From the NCBI GenBank assembly GCA_016234485.1, contig JACRBL010000055.1:151851-215850 (forward strand): a stretch of DNA of 64,000 nt. Direction: 5' to 3'. Origin of the DNA: Chloroflexota bacterium (GTDB lineage Bacteria > Chloroflexota > Anaerolineae > Anaerolineales > Villigracilaceae). The notes under the pieces are model-generated. The model searched no databases and was not told the DNA's origin. It worked only from the letters and a program-made list of their open reading frames with translations. Below are positions 49,704-58,269 of this stretch, in pieces (the stretch's first letter is position 1; the number at the start of each line of letters is the position of its first letter). The translations under genes were made by a program, and so were the position numbers.

Positions 49704-50614
49704 TATTTCCTCTTGTTGAATATTTCATCATAGGCAACGTCGGCCTCTCCGCCGAAATGCGTGTAGCGGTTCGTGGTGTCTATACTACTATGGCGCGCAA
49801 GTTCCTGTGATAATTTTATGTCGCGCTTGGCTAGGTAAGTAATCGTTACAAAATAATGGCGAAAATCATGAACGCGAACGAGGCTACGGTCAACGCCAGC
49901 CTCCTCAATTCTTCCTTTTATGCCTTGTTTGGGATCGCCTTTGATCGCCGTCCACATGCCGCTGGCGCTGATGGGTTTAATTTTCTTGCTTGCCCTTATA
50001 TCGTGTCGGCAAAACACTGGTTGGGATTTTAGAGGCATTCGAGTATTTGGTTCGATGGACGCGCAGGCCACATGGTATTCACGCAGAGATTGAATGGCGC
50101 GTTCAGAGAAACGAATGACGGCTTGTTTATCGCCCTTGCCGATGATTATTGCGCGGGCTTCCAGCCAGTCAATATCGCCGCGTTTTAGGGCGCAGGCTTC
50201 GGAGATTCGCAGCCCCGTGTCCGCCAATGTCAAGACGAAGGCGCGGTCGCGCAGGGCAGGTAAATCGCCGCTGAGACGACTGCAATACTCAATAACTTGC
50301 TCAACGGCTTCACGGTTGAAATTGACGATCCGTTTTGGCTGTCTGCGGCTGTAATGGCGAATAATTCCTTGAATTTCCGCCAGATCGCCTGACTTGCAGA
50401 ACGTGTAAAGTCCCAGGACAGCAGACCTCCAAATTTGTTTTGTGGAGGGGGAATAGTCTTTGATTTCCGAGAGGAAGGTCTCGAATGTCTCGGCGTTCAG
50501 CGGCGCACCCTCGCCAACAATGGATACAAAACGCTGGAGGCCATAGCGGTATGCGTCTAAAGTATTTTTTGAAAGGTCGAGAGTATCCAGAAAGTGGTTA
50601 ATTTGCTCTTGCAT
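49703..50614 (-). CDS. Tyrosine recombinase/integrase
   Basis: A 303-residue recombinase. The N-terminal SAM-like DNA-binding domain covers about 1-85. Catalytic residues are visible: Arg in ADTGLRISEACAL, Lys in GKGDKQAVIRF, HxxR in RVHDFRHYFVT, His in ELARHSSIDTT and the nucleophile Tyr in NRYTHFGG. It could integrate or excise a mobile element or act on plasmid or chromosome dimers. It is coupled to an HNH nuclease and lies next to a STAND-type protein; no attachment site was recognised. Confidence 0.9.
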   Translation of the reverse strand: MQEQINHFLDTLDLSKNTLDAYRYGLQRFVSIVGEGAPLNAETFETFLSEIKDYSPSTKQIWRSAVLGLYTFCKSGDLAEIQGIIRHYSRRQPKRIVNFNREAVEQVIEYCSRLSGDLPALRDRAFVLTLADTGLRISEACALKRGDIDWLEARAIIIGKGDKQAVIRFSERAIQSLREYHVACASIEPNTRMPLKSQPVFCRHDIRASKKIKPISASGMWTAIKGDPKQGIKGRIEEAGVDRSLVRVHDFRHYFVTITYLAKRDIKLSQELARHSSIDTTNRYTHFGGEADVAYDEIFNKRK

Positions 50615-51052
50615 AGTTTTTTCTCTCTCTGATTTATTATGGCGTATAATACTAATTATATTTAATGATAGAGGATTTTGTCAAGGATTTGAGTGGAGAA
50701 ATAAATCCCCGCTCCCCCACTGTGCCAGGAATCAGTTATCAGTGGACAGTCATGAGTCGCTGATGGAGTGAGAGATTGATTCACAGCCAACAGACGGAAA
50801 ACTGGCTTCTGAACACTGAACACTGAATCCCCCCTGCCCCACCGCTACTGTCCCCCAAATTTGTGATTTCTGGAGACATGACAGGTTTTCACAGAACCTC
50901 GATTGTCGAACGCCATTACCATTCCGAGATGCTCAATTTACCCGCGCCACGATAAAACCTGTCATGTCTTTGTTCAATTTCTTGCCTTTTCGTGTCTTTG
51001 CCTCTATACTCGATAGAAATATCCGACGTTTGCCAACCCACTGCGAGGGGTC
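50615..51052. other. Gap between integrase and STAND gene: repeats, inverted pair and promoter
   Basis: This 438-base gap contains CAGTTATCAGTGGACAGTCA (50733-50752) of the repeat family also seen inside feoB, and GAACACTGAACACTGA (50811-50826). A perfect 16-base inverted pair encloses 64 bases: AGACATGACAGGTTTT (50874-50889) and AAAACCTGTCATGTCT (50954-50969). A promoter candidate TTGCCT (50982-50987), 17 bases, TATACT (51005-51010) precedes the STAND gene, whose ribosome site is GAGGGG. Confidence 0.6.
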
Positions 51053-53608
51053 ATGCCGACTAACCTGCTGAATACGACCGTCAAATTTCTCGTTGCCCTG
51101 CTGAAACACCAAGCCGAAAACCTGCTGGGGAAAGACGCGGCTGGAATTCTTGGCGATGATGTACAGGAAAAAATTGACGATTGGTTGAAGTCCGAAAAAA
51201 CTGAAAAGGATTTGTTGAAAGCCGCGCAACAGGCGCAGATCTATTTGCAGGACGAACGCAATTGTCCCAACAAGGATCTGCGCTATTTTTTTCGAGACGT
51301 CGGCTTTGGCGATCTACCTACTGTTCAAGAAGCGCTGGCTGAATTGCCGCAAGCCATGGACGCGAGCGGCGTCACAGACGCGTTGCTGGAATCCTTTCGC
51401 GGCTTTTTGACCCTGAGCGCCAGCCAGCAGGAGGAAGGCGCAAAACTTTATACCGAAGCGCTTCTCCGCGCGGCAGGGACTCTCGAACCGTTCACCCTCC
51501 CCATCATTCAAAAGGTTGTGCAGGATAATTCCAGAAAACTGGATTCTCTTGGCGTCGGGCAAGCCGAGATCAAAGCCCTGCTCGAAAAACTTTCATCCTT
51601 CATCCTTCAGCATTCCTCCTTCCAAACTCCCCCCTCCCCCACCCAAAAAGGCGACCTGCCCATTGGCTCGTACATTCCTTTTCCGCGCAACCACAACTTC
51701 ACAGGCCGCGTGGATGATTTAATCAAACTCAGGGATGCTTTGCTCAACGATGGACAGTCTGGCGTCGTTGTCAACCAAGCCCTGACAGGCATGGGCGGGA
51801 TTGGCAAGACCCAACTGGCAGTGGAGTTTGCTTACGAATATGGACATCGCTTTCAGGGCGTTCACTGGTTGGATCTGCGCGACCCGCAGGCCTTGGATTC
51901 TCAAATAGCACTTTGCGGCGAAAAAATGGGACTTCCCCTCTGGCCGCCCACTTTGCCCGAGCAAGTGACTGCATCCTTGCGCGAGTGGCAGCAAAACAAC
52001 CCGCGCCTGTTGATATTGGACAACTTTGAAGAGACAAAATTTGCCAACGAAGTGTTGGCGCGATTGCGCCATTCTGGCTTGCGATTGCTGATCACCTCCC
52101 GCCACGCGGACTGGAACGCCGCGCTTGGTTTGCGGCGCCTGCCCTTGGATGAATTTACCTCTGAGGAGAGTCGCGAATTCTTGCGGAAGTACATCCCCGA
52201 TACACGCGAAAAAATATCGGAACTCGACAAACTCGCCATCCACCTCGGTCACTTGCCCCTAGCGTTGGAACTCGCAGTCCGCTATCTTGATAAACACCCC
52301 CGCCTGACAATTTCCGCCTATCTAGACCAATTGGACAAAGCGCTCGAACACAAATCCATGCAGAATTGGAAACCCGAGCAGAAAAGCCTGACGGGACACG
52401 ACTTGAGCCTACTACAGACCTTTGCGCTATCCTGGGAACAGGTAAAAGACGAAAACGCGCAAAAACTGTTCATGGCCTGCGGATATTGCGCGCCGAACAC
52501 GCCGATTCCCGATTCGATTCTCGAAGCCGCATTGGGAGAAGGTTCTGAATTATTCGACGAATGTGTCATGGAATTAAGCGGGCTTGGCCTGCTGAAAGAC
52601 GGCGCTTCCATTCACCCGTTGATGGCGCAATTCGCACGCCGACTGGATACGGATTACACGGTTCTTTCGCAATTCAGCCAATCACTAGCGAAACTGGCTA
52701 ATTCAACCAACCACAAAGAGGATCGCACAGGAAATTATGCGCTCTTTTCGCCTCTCCAGCCGCATGTACGCGATGCGGCTGGCTATACAAATAATGCAAA
52801 TCTTGCCTCCTCTGGCGAACTATGGAACAGCCTTGGTTACCACGTCAAAAATCTCGCAGATTACGCCGGGGCGAAAGCCGCCCACGAGCGCGCCATCATT
52901 GTTTGGGAAGCATGCCTTGGCGCAGATCATCCACAAGTTGCAATAGGCGTCAACAACCTAGGTGGAGTGTTGGTAGCCCTGGGCGACCTGGCGGGGGCGA
53001 AAACCGCCTTCGAGCGCGCCCTGAAAATTGACGAAGTCACCTATGGCACAGACCATCCCAGCGTTGCCAGAGACGTCAATAACCTAGGATATGTGTTGCA
53101 AGCCCAGGGCGACCTGGTCGGGGCGAAAGTCGCCTACAAGCGCGCCCTGGAAATCTTCGAGAAACAACTTGGCGAAAATCATTCATTTGTAGCCACACTC
53201 GTCAACAATCTGGGTGGAGTGTTGAAAGCCCAGGGTGATCTGGCTGGAGCGAAAGCCGCCTTCGAGCGCGCCCTGAAAATTGACGAAGCCACCTATGGCG
53301 TAGACCATCCCAGCGTCGCCAGAGACGTCAACAACCTGGGCTCCGCCTTGCGAGCCCTGGGCGACCTGGCGGGGGCGAAAACCGCCTTCGAGCGCGCCCT
53401 GAAAATTGACGAAGTCACCTATGGTGCAAACCATCCTGATGTGGCAATTGATGTCAACAACCTGGGAAATGTGTTGAAAGCCCTGGGCGATCTGGCGGGG
53501 GCGAAAGCCGCCTACGAGCGCGCCCTGAAAATCTTCGAAAAATTCCTACCGCCAAATCATCCATACATCCAAGCCGTTCGAGACAACCTCGAAAGCCTGA
53601 ACCAATAA
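51053..53608 (+). CDS. STAND NTPase with NB-ARC domain and C-terminal TPR repeats
   Basis: An 851-residue protein. Residues 1-190 are a helical N-terminal domain of unknown kind. After a linker (about 190-215) a NB-ARC/NACHT-like NTPase follows: GRVDDLIKLRDALLN, Walker A GMGGIGKTQLA, Walker B RLLILDNFEE, and the sensor motif RLLITSR. A winged-helix-like region (about 480-560) leads to six TPR repeats of 42 residues (about 600-851), each with a core like AGAKAAFERALKI and NNLG. STAND proteins act as switches, many in defence or regulation, where TPR repeats sense a target. No effector domain is recognised, so the N-terminal region may be the effector or bind one. The integrase and HNH genes lie upstream on the opposite strand. 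Confidence 0.85.
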   Translation: MPTNLLNTTVKFLVALLKHQAENLLGKDAAGILGDDVQEKIDDWLKSEKTEKDLLKAAQQAQIYLQDERNCPNKDLRYFFRDVGFGDLPTVQEALAELPQAMDASGVTDALLESFRGFLTLSASQQEEGAKLYTEALLRAAGTLEPFTLPIIQKVVQDNSRKLDSLGVGQAEIKALLEKLSSFILQHSSFQTPPSPTQKGDLPIGSYIPFPRNHNFTGRVDDLIKLRDALLNDGQSGVVVNQALTGMGGIGKTQLAVEFAYEYGHRFQGVHWLDLRDPQALDSQIALCGEKMGLPLWPPTLPEQVTASLREWQQNNPRLLILDNFEETKFANEVLARLRHSGLRLLITSRHADWNAALGLRRLPLDEFTSEESREFLRKYIPDTREKISELDKLAIHLGHLPLALELAVRYLDKHPRLTISAYLDQLDKALEHKSMQNWKPEQKSLTGHDLSLLQTFALSWEQVKDENAQKLFMACGYCAPNTPIPDSILEAALGEGSELFDECVMELSGLGLLKDGASIHPLMAQFARRLDTDYTVLSQFSQSLAKLANSTNHKEDRTGNYALFSPLQPHVRDAAGYTNNANLASSGELWNSLGYHVKNLADYAGAKAAHERAIIVWEACLGADHPQVAIGVNNLGGVLVALGDLAGAKTAFERALKIDEVTYGTDHPSVARDVNNLGYVLQAQGDLVGAKVAYKRALEIFEKQLGENHSFVATLVNNLGGVLKAQGDLAGAKAAFERALKIDEATYGVDHPSVARDVNNLGSALRALGDLAGAKTAFERALKIDEVTYGANHPDVAIDVNNLGNVLKALGDLAGAKAAYERALKIFEKFLPPNHPYIQAVRDNLESLNQ
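51591..51627. repeat. TTTCATCCTTCATCCTTCAG-type repeat inside the STAND gene
   Basis: It encodes about SFILQHSSFQT, in the linker before the NTPase domain. The pyrimidine-rich word recalls spreading repeats in such genomes. No second copy was recognised in this window. Confidence 0.35.
52862..53590 (+). repeat. 126-base TPR-coding repeat array
   Basis: Six units of 42 codons. The stretches 52975-53046 and 53353-53424 are identical over 72 bases and lie exactly 378 bases (three units) apart, pointing to recent duplication or gene conversion within the array. Confidence 0.85.
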
Positions 53609-53633
53609 CTTTTCAACCTTTCAACCTTCAAAC

Positions 53634-54800
53634 ATGAATAACACCTTCGACCTCCTCCTCCTCGGCTCTGGCGCGCACGGCGCCTCGCTTGCCTTCCACC
53701 TCGCCTCGCGCGGCCTGAAAGTGGCAGCGCTCGAAAAACGTCACATCGCGGCGGGCGCCACAGGGCGGTCGAGCGGACTCGTCCGCATGCACTATGATCT
53801 CGAACAAGAAGCCGCGCTGGCCTGGGAATCCTTTCAGTGGTTCCGCGATTGGAAGGAACGCGTCGGTGGAGAATCGGGCTTCACGCGCACGGGCTTTCTG
53901 CAACTCGTCAAACGCGAGCGCTTGGACGCGCTGAAAGCCAACACGGCCATGCTCCAGCGTCTTGGCGTCCCGACCATGCTCGTCACCGCCGACGATGTGA
54001 AACGCCTGGCGCCCTTCCTCGTCACCGACGATTTCGACCTGGCCGCCTACGAACCCGAATCGGGCTACGCCGATCCCGTCTCGACGGCCACGTCCATAAT
54101 GAACGCCGCGAAAGCGCGTGGAGCCGTCTTCGTGCAGGATTGTCAGGTGACGGGCATCCGCGTCAAGTCGGGCAAGGTCGAAGGCGTGGACACGTCCAAG
54201 GGCAGTTACTCCGCCCCCATCGTGGTCAACGCCGCGGGCGCGTGGTCGCGGCAAATCTGTCAGATGGCGGGCGTGGACGTCCCGCTCGGCACGTGGTCGC
54301 ACGATGTCATGTTCGTCGTCCGCCCGCCAGAGTTACGCCTCCCCCACCCCACCGTCATTGACTTCCCTAACTCGATGTACTTCCGTCCCGAAGGCGGGCT
54401 GACTCTCGTCGGCCTGGAGGACGGCAACCCACTGAACGACGACCCCGACGGCGCAACCGACCACGCTCGCGCGGGCTTCGTGGACCGCGCCATAGACCGC
54501 TTCTGTCAGCGCATCCCCGCCATGGAGGGCGGCGCGCTCCACTCCGCGCACGGCGGTTACGACAGCATCACTCCCGATCAGCATCCCGCCCTCGGTCCGA
54601 TCGGTCCCGAAGGCTTCTGGCTCGACACGGGCTTCAGCGGCACGGGCTTCAAAATCTCGCCCGCCGTCGGCCTGTGCATGTCCGAGTGGATCCTCGACGG
54701 CGCGCCCAAAACCGTGGACATTTCCCTCTTCACGCCCACGCGTTTCGAAAAGGGCATCCATCTCGTCAGCGAGCATCCCTACGAAAGCATTTGGCGATAA
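53634..54800 (+). CDS. FAD-dependent oxidoreductase of the DadA/sarcosine oxidase family
   Basis: A 388-residue flavoprotein. The Rossmann motif LLLLGSGAHGASLAFHLA begins at residue 6, followed by GATGRSSGLVRMHYD, the second FAD-contact loop. VVNAAGAWSRQICQMAG and the C-terminal LDTGFSGTGFKISPAVG complete the DAO fold. It oxidises a secondary or D-amino acid type substrate and passes electrons to oxygen or a quinone. The substrate is unknown. A palindrome follows it. Confidence 0.88.
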   Translation: MNNTFDLLLLGSGAHGASLAFHLASRGLKVAALEKRHIAAGATGRSSGLVRMHYDLEQEAALAWESFQWFRDWKERVGGESGFTRTGFLQLVKRERLDALKANTAMLQRLGVPTMLVTADDVKRLAPFLVTDDFDLAAYEPESGYADPVSTATSIMNAAKARGAVFVQDCQVTGIRVKSGKVEGVDTSKGSYSAPIVVNAAGAWSRQICQMAGVDVPLGTWSHDVMFVVRPPELRLPHPTVIDFPNSMYFRPEGGLTLVGLEDGNPLNDDPDGATDHARAGFVDRAIDRFCQRIPAMEGGALHSAHGGYDSITPDQHPALGPIGPEGFWLDTGFSGTGFKISPAVGLCMSEWILDGAPKTVDISLFTPTRFEKGIHLVSEHPYESIWR

Positions 54801-54805
54801 CCAAG

Positions 54806-54838
54806 AACTGACAGTCACTTTGGAAGTGACTGTCAGTT
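54806..54838. repeat. AACTGACAGTCACTT/AAGTGACTGTCAGTT hairpin
   Basis: Perfect 15-bp arms around TGG, six bases after the oxidoreductase stop, followed by TTAATT. It could act as a terminator. The word GACAGTCACTTTG is shared with 47547-47571. Confidence 0.7.
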
Positions 54839-54896
54839 TTAATTCCACTAGCGCTATACTGATTCCGTCAGCTCTTTTCAACCAAAGGAGATTAAA

Positions 54897-55556
54897 ATGA
54901 TTCTGCTCCGACCCGTCCCCCACCAATTCCGCATCACCCAGCATTTTGGCGAAAATCCCAACATCTATCCGCTCACGAACGGACACAACGGCATAGACTT
55001 TGGGACGCCCGAAGGAACGCCCGTGATGGCCGCGGCCGACGGCGTGGTTACCCGCGTCGAGCTGGACACCACGACCGCAGTTCAGCCGAATCGCGGCTAT
55101 GGCTACAACGTGCGCATCCTGCATCCCGATGGTTCCACATCCATCTATGCCCACTTCCAAAAAGACGCCTTCCTCGTCGCCACAGGCGATAACGTCAAAA
55201 TGGGAACCATCCTGGGGCGAAGCGGCAACACGGGCTTCAGCACCGGCCCACACCTGCACTTTGAAGTGCGTCTCGGCGCGGCGGCCACCACCGCCATAAA
55301 CACCGAAGCCTTCCTTGTGGATGAAATCCCCTCATCCGATATTCTGTTCAACGTCACGGTCGCGCCTGAAGGCGACGGAGTCCGCCTCAGGGTCGGGCCT
55401 GGCACGAACTTCGGCATCGTCCGCCAACTTCACACCGACGATAAGATGGACGTTTTCGGCCTCGCGGGAAACAACGTCTGGTTGCGCGTGAAGGATGGTT
55501 ATGTGATGTACGACCCGAAGTGGTACAAGGTGGAAAAAGCGGGAGATGGCGGCTAA
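54897..55556 (+). CDS. M23-family peptidase with C-terminal SH3b domain
   Basis: A 219-residue protein. The M23 core has GHNGIDFGTPEGTPVMAAAD, where His and Asp bind zinc, and GNTGFSTGPHLHFEVRLG with the catalytic His pair. Residues 150-215 form a bacterial SH3 domain starting VAPEGDGVRLRVGPGTNFGI. M23 enzymes cut peptidoglycan peptides. No signal peptide or membrane helix is visible, which is odd for such an enzyme. AAAGGAG precedes the ATG by 7 bases, so the start seems right. A phage-lysin-like use or leaderless export are possibilities. Confidence 0.82.
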   Translation: MILLRPVPHQFRITQHFGENPNIYPLTNGHNGIDFGTPEGTPVMAAADGVVTRVELDTTTAVQPNRGYGYNVRILHPDGSTSIYAHFQKDAFLVATGDNVKMGTILGRSGNTGFSTGPHLHFEVRLGAAATTAINTEAFLVDEIPSSDILFNVTVAPEGDGVRLRVGPGTNFGIVRQLHTDDKMDVFGLAGNNVWLRVKDGYVMYDPKWYKVEKAGDGG

Positions 55557-55572
55557 ACCAATCAAACGAATC

Positions 55573-55605
55573 AAAAACCCGCTTTCGCCATGAAAGCGGG
55601 TTTTT
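55573..55605. terminator. Bidirectional intrinsic terminator
   Basis: AAAAACCCGCTTTC (55573-55586) pairs with GAAAGCGGGTTTTT (55592-55605), followed by more T. It lies between the convergent peptidase and CooC-like genes and fits both strands. Confidence 0.85.
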
Positions 55606-55610
55606 TTGCT

Positions 55611-56423
55611 CTACATTGTTCTCGGCGCAGCCCCCTGTGGGTATTCTTTACCATCTGCTCTCTGCAACTTCTCCACGATCTTTGCCGCAGCCTCTTTCAA
55701 CGCCGGCACGTGATCGTAAACGGGAATCCCCAGCCGATCCGCTTCCTGCACCTTCATGTCGGCAGGTAAATATCCCAGCACGGGCATGCCAGGCGTTTCG
55801 GCTTCCAGGAATCTCGCTTCATCCTCGTTGCGGACTTTGTTCCCCACCAGGTACAAGCGATCCAATTTAATATCATTCGCCAGTTTCTTGATCTGCGCGG
55901 CGGTGCCGAGACTTCTGCGCGTCGGCTCCACGACCACCAGCATTGCGTCCACGAAATCCACAGTGGCGCGACCGAGATGTTCCACGCCCGCGTACATGTC
56001 CAGCAGGAGGATGTCATCCTTGCGGAAAAGCAGATGCGTGAACAATGTCTTCAACATGGCCGCTTCGGGGCAAATACAGCCCGACCCACCCAACTCCACC
56101 GATCCCATTTCGAGTAACTTCACGCCGCGATGGTCAACGCTGAACCGTTCGGGGATATCGTCCACGCGTGGGTTGATCGTGAAGAAGCCGCCGACTGTCC
56201 CTGGTTTGGCGCCCGTCCGCTCTTCGATCAACGCGTCCATCTCCGCGATGGGACTCAGTTTGGCGCGCAACTCATCGGGAAATCCCAACGCGCCCGCCAG
56301 GCAGGGACTCGGATCCGCGTCCACCGCCAATACCTGCCGACCCGCGTCCGCGTAGGCCTGCGCGATTAATGCCGTCAATGTGGTCTTGCCCACTCCGCCT
56401 TTTCCAGTGATCGCAAGTTTCAT
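55611..56423 (-). CDS. CooC-like ATPase, second copy
   Basis: A 270-residue P-loop ATPase from the ATG at 56423, giving MKLAITGKGGVGKTTLTALI. The Cys pair of CooC proteins appears in ELGGSGCICPEAAMLKTLF, and LLLDMYAGVEHLGRATVDFV is Walker B. VVVEPTRRSLGTAAQIKKLA is also typical. It belongs to the nickel-insertion branch (CooC), diverged from the copy at 30665. No CO dehydrogenase gene lies in the window. Confidence 0.85.
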   Translation of the reverse strand: MKLAITGKGGVGKTTLTALIAQAYADAGRQVLAVDADPSPCLAGALGFPDELRAKLSPIAEMDALIEERTGAKPGTVGGFFTINPRVDDIPERFSVDHRGVKLLEMGSVELGGSGCICPEAAMLKTLFTHLLFRKDDILLLDMYAGVEHLGRATVDFVDAMLVVVEPTRRSLGTAAQIKKLANDIKLDRLYLVGNKVRNEDEARFLEAETPGMPVLGYLPADMKVQEADRLGIPVYDHVPALKEAAAKIVEKLQRADGKEYPQGAAPRTM

Positions 56424-56582
56424 TTTGTCTCCAATACCGCAAATTGTTTTTTTTGTAGCGCACACTTGCTCTGGCGTGCACGTGCCAGGGAATTGGCAAT
56501 TTGCGATTTACTAATTTGCGGTTATGATTCTTTCAAGCAAATCAAGATTACCACAATCCCAAATTTTTCCAAAGGCATTCCC

Positions 56583-58103
56583 TTGAACTGGACTTCCATC
56601 AAAGCCGACCTCCGCTCCCTCTTCGTCCCCGCAAACGACTCGCGCTCCGTGTACGCCTTGCTCGGCCTCCTCACCCTGATCGCGTTCATCCTGCGCGCCC
56701 TGCTCCTCAATCAGCCCATCCTCTACGACGAAGCCTACACCTTCGTTTTCTACGCCTCAAAATCCTTCACGACCATTGTCGCCAATTACAGCGCGCCCAA
56801 CAACCACATTTTTCATACCCTGCTCGTCGCGCTCGTCTACCACCTCTTCGGAGCCAGCCCTCTTCTCCTGCGCGTCCCCGCCTTTATCGCGGGCGTTCTC
56901 TGTGTCCCTGCGGCCTACCTCGCGGCGCGGCGATTTTTCTCGGTCAACCAATCGCTCGCGGCGGCGGCGGCCATCGCCCTCACGCCCGGCCTCATCGAAT
57001 ACTCCGCCAACGGACGCGGCTACACCCTCATCGCGCTCTTCTCCCTCCTCCTCGCCAACTTCGCGGGGATTCTCATCCACGAACAAAAACGCTCCGCACT
57101 CATCGCTTTTGGATTAACCGCCGCCTTCGGATTTTTCACCATCCCGATCTTCCTCTACCCCATGGCCGGACTCTCCATCTGGCTCGCCGCCTCCTTCCTG
57201 ACCGCCAGCGGGGCGCGGCAATCGGCCTTTCGCTCACTGAAAGTTTTTCTCTTCACTTGCGCCCTCGCGGGTGTCCTGACCATTTTGCTCTACTCGCCCG
57301 TCATCTTCTTTGGCACTGGACTCGGCTCCCTCGTCAGCAATGAAATTGTCGAAGCGCAAAACTGGTCAACTTTCTTTGGCAATCTTCCCTCCCGTATGAT
57401 GAACACAGGCGCTTTATGGGTCAGAGGCATGCCGCCCATCTTTAGCGTTTTGATTTTTGTCGGCTTCCTCCTTTCTCTATTCTTCTATAAAAAAGTTTCC
57501 AATCAAAGACTGCCTCTTCAAGTCTACATGGTCATCGCCGCCACGCTCTGCATGGCTTTGCAACGCGTCGTCCCGCTCCCGCGCGTGTGGCTATTCCTCG
57601 AAGCCTTTTACATGCTCTTCGCCGCTACCGGACTCGTCTGGGCGTTGGAATGGGCGCTAACCTTCCTGCCAACCTTCCGCTTTAAATCCGCGCTCACCCC
57701 TTCGCTGACAATTCTCCTCGCCCTCGGCGCGCTCTCGTCCACCCTCGGCGGCTGGCGCATGGACATTGTCCAGCAGAACGACTCGCCCGAAGAGTTTGCC
57801 GCGGCCTATATCGTCGAAAATATCCAACCCGAAGACACCCTCATCGCCACCCCGCCCGTGGACATCCAAACCGCGTACTACCTCCTCGTTCGGGGTATCC
57901 CCTTCGACCGCTTCTTCCAACGCGACCATCCCGCCGAAATAAAAAAGGCGCTCGTCCTCGTGCGGACGAACGCCAAAGATGATACGCTCAAGAGCGTCCT
58001 CGGCTATTACGAGCTTGCGCCCAACTTCGCCGTAGGCCGCGCGACATTAGTCTATGAATACGGCCCGCTACAAATTTACTCTGTCCCTGCCAGGCGAAAA
58101 TAG
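56583..58103 (+). CDS. Polytopic membrane protein, GT39/ArnT-like glycosyltransferase
   Basis: A membrane protein of about 506 residues if translation starts at the TTG at 56583; an earlier in-frame start at 56466 would add a stretch with no domain look. The first helix is followed by QPILYDEAYTFVFYASKSF, with the acidic DEAYT motif of lipid-sugar glycosyltransferases, and NNHIFHTLLVALVYHLFG, where His residues are also typical. Eight to ten helices follow, and the final 110 residues are soluble. It likely adds a sugar to a surface polymer or lipid. Start uncertain. Confidence 0.7.
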   Translation: MNWTSIKADLRSLFVPANDSRSVYALLGLLTLIAFILRALLLNQPILYDEAYTFVFYASKSFTTIVANYSAPNNHIFHTLLVALVYHLFGASPLLLRVPAFIAGVLCVPAAYLAARRFFSVNQSLAAAAAIALTPGLIEYSANGRGYTLIALFSLLLANFAGILIHEQKRSALIAFGLTAAFGFFTIPIFLYPMAGLSIWLAASFLTASGARQSAFRSLKVFLFTCALAGVLTILLYSPVIFFGTGLGSLVSNEIVEAQNWSTFFGNLPSRMMNTGALWVRGMPPIFSVLIFVGFLLSLFFYKKVSNQRLPLQVYMVIAATLCMALQRVVPLPRVWLFLEAFYMLFAATGLVWALEWALTFLPTFRFKSALTPSLTILLALGALSSTLGGWRMDIVQQNDSPEEFAAAYIVENIQPEDTLIATPPVDIQTAYYLLVRGIPFDRFFQRDHPAEIKKALVLVRTNAKDDTLKSVLGYYELAPNFAVGRATLVYEYGPLQIYSVPARRK

Positions 58104-58124
58104 CGCCGGCCCTCCCCATGTAGT

Positions 58125-58219
58125 AGCGGCTTAAGCCGCTGACAACACTTCAAAGTTCGCGCGCAGTTGAACTGCGAGCCGTCAGCAGTCCAACTGCTGA
58201 CGGAACACGGAACTTGTTT
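58125..58219. repeat. Cluster of palindromes downstream of the GT39-like gene
   Basis: AGCGGCTTAAGCCGCT (58125-58140) is a perfect 16-base palindrome. It is followed by CGCAGTTGAACTGCG (58162-58176) and TCAGCAGTCCAACTGCTGA (58182-58200), then CGGAACACGGAACTTG, which resembles 38736-38753. Confidence 0.75.
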
Positions 58220-58269
58220 AAGCACGATTACTTACAGGGCGTTTCGTGTCACGCAATATGCATTACGCC

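Noticed and set aside
52862..53590. CRISPR-like array of direct repeats
   Set aside because: The 126-base units are in frame, encode TPR motifs and vary at codon positions; there are no spacers.
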